From Mycolicibacterium porcinum (lineage in GTDB: Bacteria > Actinomycetota > Actinomycetes > Mycobacteriales > Mycobacteriaceae), in assembly GCA_002086835.1 (NCBI GenBank), contig MVIG01000006.1:124001-188000 (forward strand): DNA of 64,000 bases. The letters run 5' to 3'. The translations under genes were made by a program, and so were the position numbers. A model generated the notes under the pieces. That model ran no database searches, was not told where the DNA came from, and was given only the letters and a program-made list of their open reading frames with translations. Below, one piece after another: positions 53,096 through 61,721 of the stretch; position 1 is the stretch's first letter; each line of letters starts with the position of its first letter.

Positions 53096-54829
53096 ATGGG
53101 TTTTCTCAAACAGGAATCTCCCCAGATCGACTTCGAGCAGTGGAGTAAGGGCACGCGCGCGCAGAAGATCCAACCGATGGCGCGACACTGGGCGGAGGTG
53201 GGGTTCGGTACCCCGGTGGCGCTGCACCTGTTCTACGTCGTCAAGATTCTGGCCTACATCCTCGGTGCCTGGCTGATCGCGCTGACCACCGAAGGTGTCG
53301 ACGGATTCACCAACGTCGCCTCCTGGTACGCCGAGCCGATCGTCTACCAGAAGGTCGTGTTCTACACGATGCTGTTCGAGGTCGTCGGCCTCGGCTGCGG
53401 TTTCGGCCCGCTCAACAACCGGTTCTTCCCGCCCATGGGCTCGATCCTGTACTGGTTGCGGCCCAGGACGATTCGGCTCCCACCGTGGCCGAACCGGGTG
53501 CCGCTGACCAAGGGCGACGACCGCACCATCATCGACGTCGCGCTGTACGGGGCGCTGCTGGTGGTGCTCGTCATCGCGCTGTTCTCGCAGGGCACCGGCC
53601 CCATCCCAGCGCTCGGCAGCGAGATCGGCGTGCTGCCGGTGTGGCAGACCGCGGCGATCGTCGGTCTACTCGCCGTGGCCGGCCTGCGCGACAAGGTGAT
53701 CTTCCTGGCCGCCCGTGGCGAGGTGTACGGCTCACTGGCGGTCTGCTTCCTGTTCAGCGGTGCCGACATCATCATCGCGGCCAAACTGATCTGTCTGACG
53801 ATCTGGATCGGTGCGGCCGCATCGAAGCTCACCAAACACTTCCCGTTCGTCATCTCGACGATGATGAGCAACAACCCGGTGTTCCGGCCGCGGTTCATCA
53901 AGCGAAAGTTCTTCGAGCACTTCCCGGATGACCTACGGCCCGGTTGGCCGTCCCGCTTCGTCGCGCACTTCTCCACTGCCATCGAGGGTTTGGTGCCGCT
54001 GGTGTTGTTCTTCTCCCACGGCGGCTGGGCGACGGCGATCGCTGCCTTCGTCATGCTGGTGTTCCACTTCGGCATCCTGAGCTCCATTCCGATGGGCGTG
54101 CCGCTGGAGTGGAACGTCTTCATGATGTTCTCGGTGCTGGCGCTGTTCGTCGGGCACGCCGACATCGGGCTGGGGGATCTGACCAGCCCGTGGCCCATCG
54201 TGTTGTTCGCGGTTGTCGCCGGCACCGTGGTGCTGGGAAACCTGTTCCCGCGCAAGATCTCTTTCCTGCCGGGGATGCGCTACTACGCGGGCAACTGGGA
54301 CACCTCGCTGTGGTGCGTCAAACCGTCAGCCGCGGAGAAGATCGAGAAGAACATCGTCGCGATCGCCAGCATGCCCGCCGCCCAGATGGAGCGGTACTAC
54401 GGCAGCCCCGAGGTCGCCCAGATGTACCTGTACATGGGATATGCGTTCCGCGGCTTCAACTCTCACGGCCGCGCCCTGTTCACCCTGGCGCACCGGGCGA
54501 TGGCCGGACAGAACGAGGACGACTACGTGCTGACCGATGGCGAGCGCATCGTCTCCACGGCCATCGGCTGGAACTTCGGCGACGGACACATGAGCAACGA
54601 GCAGCTCGTGGCCGCCCTGCAGAAGCGGTGCCATTTCGAGCCGGGGGAGGTGCGGATCGTCATGCTCGACGCACAGCCGATCCAGCGCCAGACCCAGCAG
54701 TACCGGCTCGTCGACGCGGCCACCGGAGAGTTCGAGCGGGGTTACGTCAATGTGGCCGACATGGTGACGCGCCAGCCCTGGGACGACGAGTTGCCGGTCC
54801 ATGTCCAGCGAGATGACGTCACCACCTGA
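53096..54829 (+). CDS. DUF3556 polytopic membrane protein, KstR-boxed
   Basis: A 577-residue protein with about nine to ten membrane segments in the first 400 residues (for example PVALHLFYVVKILAYILGAW, TIIDVALYGALLVVLVIALF, DIIIAAKLICLTIWIGAAAS) and a soluble C-terminal domain of about 160 residues starting RYYAGNWDTSLW and containing YYGSPEVAQMYLYMGYAFRG. This matches mycobacterial DUF3556 proteins of unknown function. The KstR-like operator upstream suggests that it is switched on with cholesterol or steroid catabolism, maybe in uptake or storage; this is inferred. A small gene overlaps its 3' end. Confidence 0.8.
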   Translation: MGFLKQESPQIDFEQWSKGTRAQKIQPMARHWAEVGFGTPVALHLFYVVKILAYILGAWLIALTTEGVDGFTNVASWYAEPIVYQKVVFYTMLFEVVGLGCGFGPLNNRFFPPMGSILYWLRPRTIRLPPWPNRVPLTKGDDRTIIDVALYGALLVVLVIALFSQGTGPIPALGSEIGVLPVWQTAAIVGLLAVAGLRDKVIFLAARGEVYGSLAVCFLFSGADIIIAAKLICLTIWIGAAASKLTKHFPFVISTMMSNNPVFRPRFIKRKFFEHFPDDLRPGWPSRFVAHFSTAIEGLVPLVLFFSHGGWATAIAAFVMLVFHFGILSSIPMGVPLEWNVFMMFSVLALFVGHADIGLGDLTSPWPIVLFAVVAGTVVLGNLFPRKISFLPGMRYYAGNWDTSLWCVKPSAAEKIEKNIVAIASMPAAQMERYYGSPEVAQMYLYMGYAFRGFNSHGRALFTLAHRAMAGQNEDDYVLTDGERIVSTAIGWNFGDGHMSNEQLVAALQKRCHFEPGEVRIVMLDAQPIQRQTQQYRLVDAATGEFERGYVNVADMVTRQPWDDELPVHVQRDDVTT

Positions 54830-55196
54830 GCCGGTCGCGGTATGGGTTGACGAGTCCGGGCGGTTGATGAGCGACCTGGGCGGTGTCGACACGCAGTGCC
54901 ACGCCACTGTCCGGGCCGGTCACTGCCCCGAGCGGGCGCAGTGCGTGCTGCTGCACCGCGCGCCGGGTCCGCGGTTGTTGTTCGGTGAGTTGATGTCGGA
55001 GCTCGACGACGAGGCCGGCATCTACCTGGAGACGCACGCCAAAAGGCTTGACGCCGACCTGATCTCGATCACGGTCGACCACGTCGGCCCGGACGGTCCG
55101 GCCGGCAGCTGGCGCTATCGGCTGCTGCCCATGCGATGGAAGACCGCCGACGGTTGGCGGGATACGGATGCGCGGTTGGCTGTGTGGCCGGACTAG
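54801..55196 (+). CDS. Hypothetical protein of 131 residues
   Basis: Starts at ATG 54801 (or 54813), inside the end of the DUF3556 gene, so it is translationally coupled. Sequence includes PVAVWVDESGRLMSDLGGVD, TQCHATVRAGHCPERAQCVL and LPMRWKTADGWRDTD. No membrane segment. I do not recognise the family. The coupling links its role to the DUF3556 protein. Its last bases are followed by a long hairpin. Confidence 0.55.
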   Translation: MSSEMTSPPEPVAVWVDESGRLMSDLGGVDTQCHATVRAGHCPERAQCVLLHRAPGPRLLFGELMSELDDEAGIYLETHAKRLDADLISITVDHVGPDGPAGSWRYRLLPMRWKTADGWRDTDARLAVWPD

Positions 55197-55230
55197 GTGT
55201 GTGCTCGACATTGCGCACCGATCCCCGAAA

Positions 55231-55276
55231 CTGCGTACAGATCGCAAATTCGCGGCGAAACGCGATCTGTGCGCAG
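55231..55276. terminator. Long hairpin between convergent genes
   Basis: CTGCGTACAGATCGC (55231-55245) pairs with GCGATCTGTGCGCAG (55262-55276) at 14 of 15 positions; loop AAATTCGCGGCGAAAC. Probably terminates both the 131-residue gene and the GntR gene. The loop recalls the hairpin at 42499-42561. Confidence 0.6.
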
Positions 55277-55297
55277 GCTCGGTGAGCAGTGGCCGGA

Positions 55298-56089
55298 CTA
55301 ACGCATCACGTCGCGGACCTTGACGCTCTCGATGTCCTGCAGCATCAGGATGCGTGCGGTATCGAGGTGTTTGCGCCAGTGCGCTTCGGCGGCGTCGCCG
55401 TCGCCGGAGCGGATGAGCTGGATCAGCTTGCGGTAGGACCGCATCAGCTTGTCGTAGTCGTTCTTGGAGACCGGCCTGCGCTCCTTGAACAGGAAGGCGT
55501 GATGGCGCACGGTGATCTCGTGCAGCATGCCGGCGATGATGCCCAGGGTGGCATTGCCGGAGAGTTCGACGACCCGGCGGTGAAAGTCGCCGGTGGTCGC
55601 GGCCAGTTGATCGGACTGATGGTCCTTCGGGATGTGCTCGTCGAGCATGCGTTCCAGTTCGGCGAACGCCGCCTCGTCGCCCTTCTCGGCGAGCAGACGG
55701 GCAGCCATCGGCTCGATCGCGGCACGGCCCACCAGGAGGTCGGCGATATCGGCGCCGGACAGCTCGAGCAGCAGCCCGGCCGGGCGGGCAACGATCTCGG
55801 GACCGGGGACCCGCACCCGGGCTCCGGTGCGCGAACCGCGCCGGACCTCGACCAGCCGCTCGGATTCCAGGACCCGCACGGCCTCGCGCAGCGTCGGCCT
55901 GCTGACCCCGAAATGCTCCATGAGCTCGGCTTCGTTGGGCAGGAAGTCGCCCTCTTTGAGTTGGCCGTCGACGACCATGCGCCGTAACGTGCCTGCCACG
56001 AGCTCGGCCGTCTTCGGGGAACGGACCGGTGCCTGCGGTGCTATCGCGTCAGGGCCGATCATCGGCGCCAGTGGTGTGGTTCGAGCCAC
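55298..56089 (-). CDS. GntR-family (FadR/FCD) regulator
   Basis: A 263-residue regulator. Winged helix with LPNEAELMEHFGVSRPTLREAVRVLESERL at about 50-80, the typical GntR recognition helix. FCD ligand domain with the metal-binding His/Asp pattern (DFHRRVVELSGN, HEITVRHH, EAHWRKHLDTARIL). GTG start at 56089. Divergent from the thiolase operon; two palindromes in the 202-base gap are its candidate operators. Likely a repressor relieved by an acyl-CoA or small acid. Confidence 0.88.
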   Translation of the reverse strand: MARTTPLAPMIGPDAIAPQAPVRSPKTAELVAGTLRRMVVDGQLKEGDFLPNEAELMEHFGVSRPTLREAVRVLESERLVEVRRGSRTGARVRVPGPEIVARPAGLLLELSGADIADLLVGRAAIEPMAARLLAEKGDEAAFAELERMLDEHIPKDHQSDQLAATTGDFHRRVVELSGNATLGIIAGMLHEITVRHHAFLFKERRPVSKNDYDKLMRSYRKLIQLIRSGDGDAAEAHWRKHLDTARILMLQDIESVKVRDVMR

Positions 56090-56116
56090 CAGACACTCCC
56101 AGGTAGGACAACTTTG

Positions 56117-56136
56117 AGCTGGCCGGATGGCCAGCT
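56117..56136 (+). promoter_or_regulatory. Palindromic operator 1 between gntR and fadA
   Basis: AGCTGGCC-GGAT-GGCCAGCT, perfect 8-bp arms. The core TGGCC-N4-GGCCA is of the kind bound by FCD-type GntR proteins. Confidence 0.6.
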
Positions 56137-56191
56137 GTACAACTCAGTAAACCATCTGTGCACCGCAGAAACGGAACATCGACCTCTACCA

Positions 56192-56222
56192 ACCAGTAGG
56201 TTGACCTAGTAAACCTACTGGT
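56192..56222 (+). promoter_or_regulatory. Palindromic operator 2 between gntR and fadA
   Basis: ACCAGTAGGTT (56192-56202) and AACCTACTGGT (56212-56222), perfect 11-bp arms separated by 9 bases, 70 bases before the thiolase ATG. Its half-site differs from operator 1, so it may bind a second regulator. Confidence 0.6.
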
Positions 56223-56291
56223 CTATTTTCACCTCGAGCGCCCCGTTGAGCTCCACTGGGGTCGCAACACCCACTCTTCAAAGGAGAAGTC

Positions 56292-57440
56292 ATGGCTGAA
56301 GCCGTCATCGTCGAGGCTGTCCGGTCACCCGTCGGGAAGCGCAACGGCGCCCTGTCAGGTGTGCATCCGTCGGAGCTGTCGGCCCAGGTGCTCAACGGCC
56401 TCGTGCAGCGCGCCGGGATCGACCCCGCACTCGTCGACGATGTCATCTGGGGCTGCGTCATGCAGGCGGGTGAGCAGGCGCTCGACATCGCCCGCACCGC
56501 GCTGCTGACCGCCGGGTGGCCCGAGACCGTCCCCGGTGTCACCGTCGACCGCCAGTGCGGCTCCAGCCAGCAGTCCCTGCACTTCGCCGTCGCCGGCGTG
56601 ATCGCCGGCCACTACGACGTCGTCGTCGCCGGTGGTGTCGAGTCGATGTCGCGCACCCCGATGGGGTCCTCGCTGGCCAGCGGCGGGCACCCGTACCCGG
56701 AGGCCTTCCGCGAGCGCTACAACGGCCAGACCCCCAACCAGGGCGTCGGCGCCGAGATGATCGCCGAGCAGTGGGGCCTGTCGCGCACCCAGCTCGACGA
56801 GTTCTCCCTGCGTTCGCACGAGAAGGCCGCTGCCGCACAGGATGCGGGTGCCTTCAAGGACCAGATCGTGGGTATCAAGGACCAGGATGGAAACGTCGTC
56901 CTGGAGGATGGCGGCATCCGCCGCGGCGGCACCGTCGAGTCCATGGCTGCCATCAAGCCGGCGTTCAAGGAGGACGGCGTGATCCACGCCGGTAACTCCA
57001 GCCAGATCTCCGACGGCTCGGCCGCACTGCTGGTGATGTCCGCGGAGAAGGCAAAAGACCTGGGGCTCAAGCCACTTGCCAAGGTGCACACCGCGGTGCT
57101 CGCCGGCGCCGACCCGGTCATCATGCTGACCGCGCCGATCCCCGCCACCCAGAAGGCACTGGCCAAGTCCGGCCTGAGTGTCGACCAGATCGGCGCGTTC
57201 GAGGTCAACGAGGCGTTCGCCCCGGTTCCGATGGCCTGGCTCAAGGACATCGGCGCCGACGAGGAGCGGCTCAACCCCAACGGCGGTGCGATCGCTCTGG
57301 GCCACCCGCTCGGCGGCTCCGGTGCCCGTATCCTGACCACCCTGCTTTACCACATGCGGGACAACAACATTCAGTACGGCCTGCAGACCATGTGCGAAGG
57401 TGGCGGCCAGGCCAACGCGACCATCCTGGAGCTCCTGTGA
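56292..57440 (+). CDS. Acetyl-CoA acetyltransferase/3-ketoacyl-CoA thiolase
   Basis: Thiolase of 382 residues that cleaves 3-ketoacyl-CoA with CoA. Active-site Cys C89 (DRQCGSSQQ), His in GHPLGGSG, second Cys near the end (CEGGGQAN), and NEAFAPVPMAW. ATG 56292 follows AAAGGAGAAGTC. First gene of an operon with an enoyl-CoA hydratase (4-base GTGA overlap) and an acyl-CoA dehydrogenase. The set makes a beta-oxidation module under the divergent GntR regulator. Chain length specificity not predictable. Confidence 0.93.
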   Translation: MAEAVIVEAVRSPVGKRNGALSGVHPSELSAQVLNGLVQRAGIDPALVDDVIWGCVMQAGEQALDIARTALLTAGWPETVPGVTVDRQCGSSQQSLHFAVAGVIAGHYDVVVAGGVESMSRTPMGSSLASGGHPYPEAFRERYNGQTPNQGVGAEMIAEQWGLSRTQLDEFSLRSHEKAAAAQDAGAFKDQIVGIKDQDGNVVLEDGGIRRGGTVESMAAIKPAFKEDGVIHAGNSSQISDGSAALLVMSAEKAKDLGLKPLAKVHTAVLAGADPVIMLTAPIPATQKALAKSGLSVDQIGAFEVNEAFAPVPMAWLKDIGADEERLNPNGGAIALGHPLGGSGARILTTLLYHMRDNNIQYGLQTMCEGGGQANATILELL

Positions 57441-58237
57441 CCGAAACCGACACCCAGCCCGGCGCGATTGTCGAAAAGCGCGGCAACGTACTGCTCATCA
57501 CGATCAACCGGCCCGAGGCGCGCAACGCGATCAACGGCTCGGTGAGCATCGCCGTCGGCGATGCGCTGGAGCAGGCCCAGAACGATCCGGAGATCCGGGT
57601 TGTCGTGATCACCGGATCGGGCGACAAGTCGTTCTGCGCCGGCGCCGACCTGAAGGCGATCTCCCGGGGCGAGAACCTCTTTCACCCCGAGCATCCCGAA
57701 TATGGATTCGCCGGCTACGTCAGCCATTTCATCGACAAGCCGACGATCGCCGCGGTCAACGGCACCGCGCTGGGCGGCGGCACCGAACTGGCCCTGGCCA
57801 GTGACCTGATCGTCGCCGAGGAGAGCGCCAAATTCGGCCTGCCCGAGGTGAAGCGGGGCCTGATCGCCGGCGCCGGTGGCGTGTTCCGCATCGCCGAGCA
57901 GCTGCCCCGCAAGGTGGCCAACGAGCTGCTGTTCACCGGTGAGCCGATGTCCTCGGCCGACGCGCTGCGGTGGGGCCTGATCAACCAGGTGGTGCCCGAC
58001 GGCACCGTCGTCGACGCGGCGCTCAAGTTGGCCGAAAGGATCACCGGCAACGCGCCGTTGGCCGTGCAGGCCAGCAAGCGGGTCGCCTATGGCGCCGATG
58101 AGGGCGTCATCACCGGCGACAAGGATGGCTGGAAGCGCACCAACCGCGAGTTCAGCACCCTGCTGCGGACCGAGGACGCCAAGGAAGGTCCGCTCGCCTT
58201 CGCCCAGAAGCGCGAGCCGGTCTGGAAGGCAAGGTAA
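57437..58237 (+). CDS. Enoyl-CoA hydratase/isomerase
   Basis: Crotonase-fold enzyme of 266 residues. Both catalytic Glu are present: GGGTELALASDL and LPEVKRGLIAGAGG; the CoA oxyanion loop SFCAGADLKAI is intact. So it should hydrate enoyl-CoA. GTG start overlaps the thiolase stop by four bases. Frame open upstream in the thiolase is not used. Followed after 3 bases by fadE. Confidence 0.92.
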   Translation: MTETDTQPGAIVEKRGNVLLITINRPEARNAINGSVSIAVGDALEQAQNDPEIRVVVITGSGDKSFCAGADLKAISRGENLFHPEHPEYGFAGYVSHFIDKPTIAAVNGTALGGGTELALASDLIVAEESAKFGLPEVKRGLIAGAGGVFRIAEQLPRKVANELLFTGEPMSSADALRWGLINQVVPDGTVVDAALKLAERITGNAPLAVQASKRVAYGADEGVITGDKDGWKRTNREFSTLLRTEDAKEGPLAFAQKREPVWKAR

Positions 58238-58240
58238 TCC

Positions 58241-59383
58241 ATGAAGCGACAGATCTACGGCCCGGAGCACGAGGCCTTCCGCGACACGGTCAAGGAGTAC
58301 ATCGAGCGCGAGCTCGTGCCCAACGCCGAGAAGTGGGAAACCGAGCGGATCGTCGACCGGTCGGCGTACACGGCAGCAGGCAAGTACGGCCTCATCGGTT
58401 TCAACATGCCCGAGGAGTACGGTGGCGGCGGCTCGGATGACTTCCGGTTCAACGCCATCATCGACGAGGAGCTCGCCAAGGCCGGCGTGCACGGCCCGGC
58501 CCTGAGCCTGCACAACGACGTCGTCGGCCCGTACTTCAAGGAGCTGGCCAACGACGAGCAGAAGCAGCGCTGGATGCCCGGGATCGCCAGTGGCGAACTG
58601 ATCATCGCGATCGCGATGACCGAACCGGGCGCTGGCAGCGACCTGGCCGGCATCCGGACCTCGGCGGTGCGCGACGGTGACGACTGGATCATCAACGGCT
58701 CCAAGACCTTCATCTCGTCGGGCATCAACTGCGACCTGTGTGTCGTGGTGGCCCGCACCGACCCCGAGGCCGGCCACAAGGGCTTCACGCTGTTCGTGGT
58801 GGAGCGGGGCATGGAGGGCTTCACCCGCGGCCGCAAGCTCGACAAGATGGGCCTGCACAGCCAGGACACCTCGGAGCTGCATTTCGAGAACGTGCGCGTG
58901 CCCAACGCCAACCTGCTCGGCAAGGAAGGTCGCGGTTTCTACCACCTGATGACCAACCTGCCCTCGGAGCGGCTCGGCATTGCCATCTCGGCGATCTACG
59001 GTGCCCGAGGGGTTTTCCAGGAGACGCTGCAATACGCCAAGGACCGCAAGGCTTTTGGTCAGCCGATCGGCAGCTTCCAGCACAACCGGTTCCTGCTCGC
59101 GGAGATGGAGACCGAGCTGGAGGTCACCGAGAACTACATCGACCGCTGCCTGCAGGGCGTCGTCGACGGTGAGCTGACCGCGGTCGAGGCGGCCAAGGCC
59201 AAGTGGTGGGCCACCGAGGTCGCCAAGAAGGTCGTCGACAACTGCGTGCAGCTGCACGGCGGCTACGGCTACATGATGGAGTACCGCGTCGCGCGCGCCT
59301 ACGTCGATGGACGTATCCAGACGATCTTCGGTGGCACCACCGAGATCATGAAGGAGATCATCGGTCGCGAGCTCGGCGTCTAG
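58241..59383 (+). CDS. Acyl-CoA dehydrogenase
   Basis: FAD flavoenzyme of 380 residues that introduces the 2,3 double bond. Motifs: IAMTEPGAGSDLAG, FISSGINCDLCVVVA, QLHGGYGYMMEYRVARAYVD, and the end IFGGTTEIMKEIIGRELG. The usual base Glu in YEGT is Gly here (IFGGT), while SERLGIA in helix G has a Glu, so the catalytic base is likely at the isovaleryl-CoA/long-chain position. That suggests branched or long substrates. Last gene of the operon; a strong terminator follows. Confidence 0.92.
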   Translation: MKRQIYGPEHEAFRDTVKEYIERELVPNAEKWETERIVDRSAYTAAGKYGLIGFNMPEEYGGGGSDDFRFNAIIDEELAKAGVHGPALSLHNDVVGPYFKELANDEQKQRWMPGIASGELIIAIAMTEPGAGSDLAGIRTSAVRDGDDWIINGSKTFISSGINCDLCVVVARTDPEAGHKGFTLFVVERGMEGFTRGRKLDKMGLHSQDTSELHFENVRVPNANLLGKEGRGFYHLMTNLPSERLGIAISAIYGARGVFQETLQYAKDRKAFGQPIGSFQHNRFLLAEMETELEVTENYIDRCLQGVVDGELTAVEAAKAKWWATEVAKKVVDNCVQLHGGYGYMMEYRVARAYVDGRIQTIFGGTTEIMKEIIGRELGV

Positions 59384-59427
59384 TTCTCTCGGCGAACAGT
59401 CCCCCGCAAGCGGGAGGGGCCCCCACC

Positions 59428-59463
59428 AAAACTGCCCATTTCCACACGGAAATGGGCAGTTTT
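59428..59463. terminator. Strong bidirectional terminator
   Basis: AAAACTGCCCATTTCC (59428-59443), loop ACAC, GGAAATGGGCAGTTTT (59448-59463): perfect 16-bp stem with A and T runs at both ends, between the convergent fadE and fasciclin genes. Confidence 0.92.
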
Positions 59464-59488
59464 GTGTCTGCTGGCGCAGAGGAAGAAA

Positions 59489-60178
59489 TCAGCCGATCGG
59501 GGCGTCGGCGGCCGGGGTCGCCTTGGTGGTGCTGGTGCCCGTGATCGTCGGCACCAGGGCCTCCGGCGGGGAGTTGGGATCCAGCACGGTGTCGATCAGG
59601 TAGATGCGGGCGTTCTGCGCCTGGATGGGGCCGCAGACCAGCTTGGCGGTGTCGTTCACCTTGATGTCGCCGCCCTTGCCGGTCACCTTGACCTCGGCGC
59701 CCTGCTGGGTGGGCCGCTGGCCCTTGACGTCATCGGGGCCGAGCAGGCCGAGGAACGCGTGGTAGTAGTCGAAGCTGGTCAGCGCGGCCGGGTCGGCCTT
59801 GAGCGCATCGAGCTTGCCGGGCTCCATCGCGGCGAACGCGTCGTTGGTCGGCGCGAAGATCACGTACGGGCCGTTGTCGAGCACCGGCACGATGTTGACG
59901 CCCGGGTTCAGCCCGCCCGACAGCGCGGAGTTGAAGGTGCTGATGTCGGGGATGCTGGCCAGAACCTTGCCTGCCGGCAGATCCGCGAAAGCCTTCCAAT
60001 CCGGCAGGGCCTTCTTGAAGTTGTCGCAGCCCGAGCCCTGCGGGTCGGGGATCTCCACCACCGGGGCGGCGGTCGTCGTCGGTGCCGGGTCGGCGTAGGC
60101 GGTGACAGCCAACGGCAGCGACGCCGTGATCGCGGCAACGGCCGCAGCAACGCCCAGTGTCTTGGTGCGAGTCTTCAT
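59489..60178 (-). CDS. Secreted fasciclin-domain protein (MPT70/MPT83-like)
   Basis: A 229-residue secreted protein with one fasciclin (FAS1) domain. Signal peptide AVAAITASLPLAVTAYA-DP; no lipobox Cys, so it is soluble like MPT70. The FAS1 H1 and H2 boxes are visible: YVIFAPTNDAFAAM and GGDIKVNDTAKLVCGPIQAQ with IYLIDTVLDP. Tail is Thr/Ala-rich. ATG 60178 is likely; MSGRKTHQ eight codons earlier is an alternative with a nearer GGGAGG. Role: adhesion or cell-envelope. Confidence 0.88.
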   Translation of the reverse strand: MKTRTKTLGVAAAVAAITASLPLAVTAYADPAPTTTAAPVVEIPDPQGSGCDNFKKALPDWKAFADLPAGKVLASIPDISTFNSALSGGLNPGVNIVPVLDNGPYVIFAPTNDAFAAMEPGKLDALKADPAALTSFDYYHAFLGLLGPDDVKGQRPTQQGAEVKVTGKGGDIKVNDTAKLVCGPIQAQNARIYLIDTVLDPNSPPEALVPTITGTSTTKATPAADAPIG

Positions 60179-60335
60179 TTGGTGGGTTTTCCTCCCGCTC
60201 ATGCCTAGCCTGGTATTCGTCGGCTGTCGGTGACGCGTTACGCGGTTATCCGCGCGACTATGGCGAGCGACCGCGAGCATGACAGCCTCAGCGTTCCCCG
60301 CGGCGCCGCATCGGATGGTAAGGGTAACGAAGCGG

Positions 60336-61640
60336 TTACGGCAAAGCCGAAGTGTCTACTCGTACCGGCTCGGGAGTGGTGACCTGGGCTTTTCGGATGC
60401 TGAGGCACAGCGCGGCGGCGACGAAACACAGTCCCGCGGCAACTCGGAAAGCCAGGTCGTAATTGCCGTTCAGATCCCGCAGCCACCCCGCACCGGCCGC
60501 GGCGATGGCCGCACCGATCTGGTGGGAGGCGAACACCCAGCCGAACACCACTGGCGAACGATCTCCGAAGTAGTCCCGGCACAGCACGATGGTCGGCGGC
60601 ACGGTGGCCACCCAGTCCAGGCCGTAGAAGATGACGAAGACCCAGGTGCTCGGTTCGGCGTGCGGGGACAGCAGTGACGGCAACAGCACCAGGGACAGGC
60701 CGCGGCCCGCGTAGTAGACGAGCAGCAGCAGCCGCGGGTCCACGCGGTCGGTCAGCCAGCCGGAGAACACCGTGCCCGCGACGTCGAGGATGCCGATGCT
60801 GGCGAGCAGACCGGCGGCCACCGTCGTCGGCATGCCGTGGTCGTTGGCGGCCGGGATGAAGTGCGTGCCGATCAGGCCGTTGGTGGTCATCCCGCAGATC
60901 GCGAAGCTCCCGGCCAGCAGCCAGAACACTCGGGTCCGGGCGCCGATGCGGAGGCCGTCGAAGGCGGTCTTGAAGCCGCCGGCCGGAGCCGGCGGCGGCG
61001 GGGCGAGGACATCCGCCCCGTAGGGGGCCAGACCCAGGTCGGCGGGGCGGTTGCGCATGAACACGGCCACCAGCGGGACGACGGCCAGTGAGGCCGTGGC
61101 GACGATCAAAGACGCCCAGCGCCAACCGTGTTGCGTCGTGACGGCCGCGACGACGGGCAGGAACAGCAGCTGGCCGGTGGCGCTGGCGGCGGTGAGCACA
61201 CCGGTGACCAGTCCGCGGCGCTGCTCGAACCAGCGGGTGGCGACGGTCGCCACGAAGCCCATCGAGATCGAACCGGTGCCGATGCCCACCAGGACGCCCC
61301 ACAGCAGGACCAGCTGCCAGCTGGCCGTCATCGCGACGCTGCAGGCTGAACCGGTGGCGATCAGCAGCAGCGACACGGTCAACACGGGCCGGACCCCGAA
61401 GCGATCCATGAGCGCCGCGGCGAACGGCGCGGTGAGCCCGTACAACATCATGTTCACGGACATCGCCAGCCCGACCGTGCCGTGCGACCAGCCGAACTCG
61501 TGGTGCAGCGGGTTCATCATCACGCCCGGAATGGACCGGAACCCCGCCGCGCCCAGGATCGCCACGAAGCTCACAGCGGCGACCACCCAGGCCCAGTGGA
61601 TGCGGACGCGCGGCGGGATCGCGTCGGTAGCGGTTGTCAC
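60336..61640 (-). CDS. MFS transporter (monocarboxylate/OFA type)
   Basis: A 12-helix major facilitator of about 434 residues from a GTG at 61640 (an ATG at 61682 is the alternative). Motif A-like ALMDRFGVRPVLTVSLLL and WLTDRVDPRLLLL are seen at the two half-loops, with a cytoplasmic Pro-rich loop between helices 6 and 7 (APPPPAPAGG). Looks like the monocarboxylate porter/oxalate-formate antiporter subgroup. Substrate unknown. Divergent from the AraC-type regulator, the likely controller. Confidence 0.85.
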   Translation of the reverse strand: MTTATDAIPPRVRIHWAWVVAAVSFVAILGAAGFRSIPGVMMNPLHHEFGWSHGTVGLAMSVNMMLYGLTAPFAAALMDRFGVRPVLTVSLLLIATGSACSVAMTASWQLVLLWGVLVGIGTGSISMGFVATVATRWFEQRRGLVTGVLTAASATGQLLFLPVVAAVTTQHGWRWASLIVATASLAVVPLVAVFMRNRPADLGLAPYGADVLAPPPPAPAGGFKTAFDGLRIGARTRVFWLLAGSFAICGMTTNGLIGTHFIPAANDHGMPTTVAAGLLASIGILDVAGTVFSGWLTDRVDPRLLLLVYYAGRGLSLVLLPSLLSPHAEPSTWVFVIFYGLDWVATVPPTIVLCRDYFGDRSPVVFGWVFASHQIGAAIAAAGAGWLRDLNGNYDLAFRVAAGLCFVAAALCLSIRKAQVTTPEPVRVDTSALP

Positions 61641-61721
61641 CCGACCACTGTTGCCGAGCAGAGCCGGCGGTACCAGTGGCATAAACGACAGCAATCATCA
61701 AAAACGTGCCACACTGGCGTT

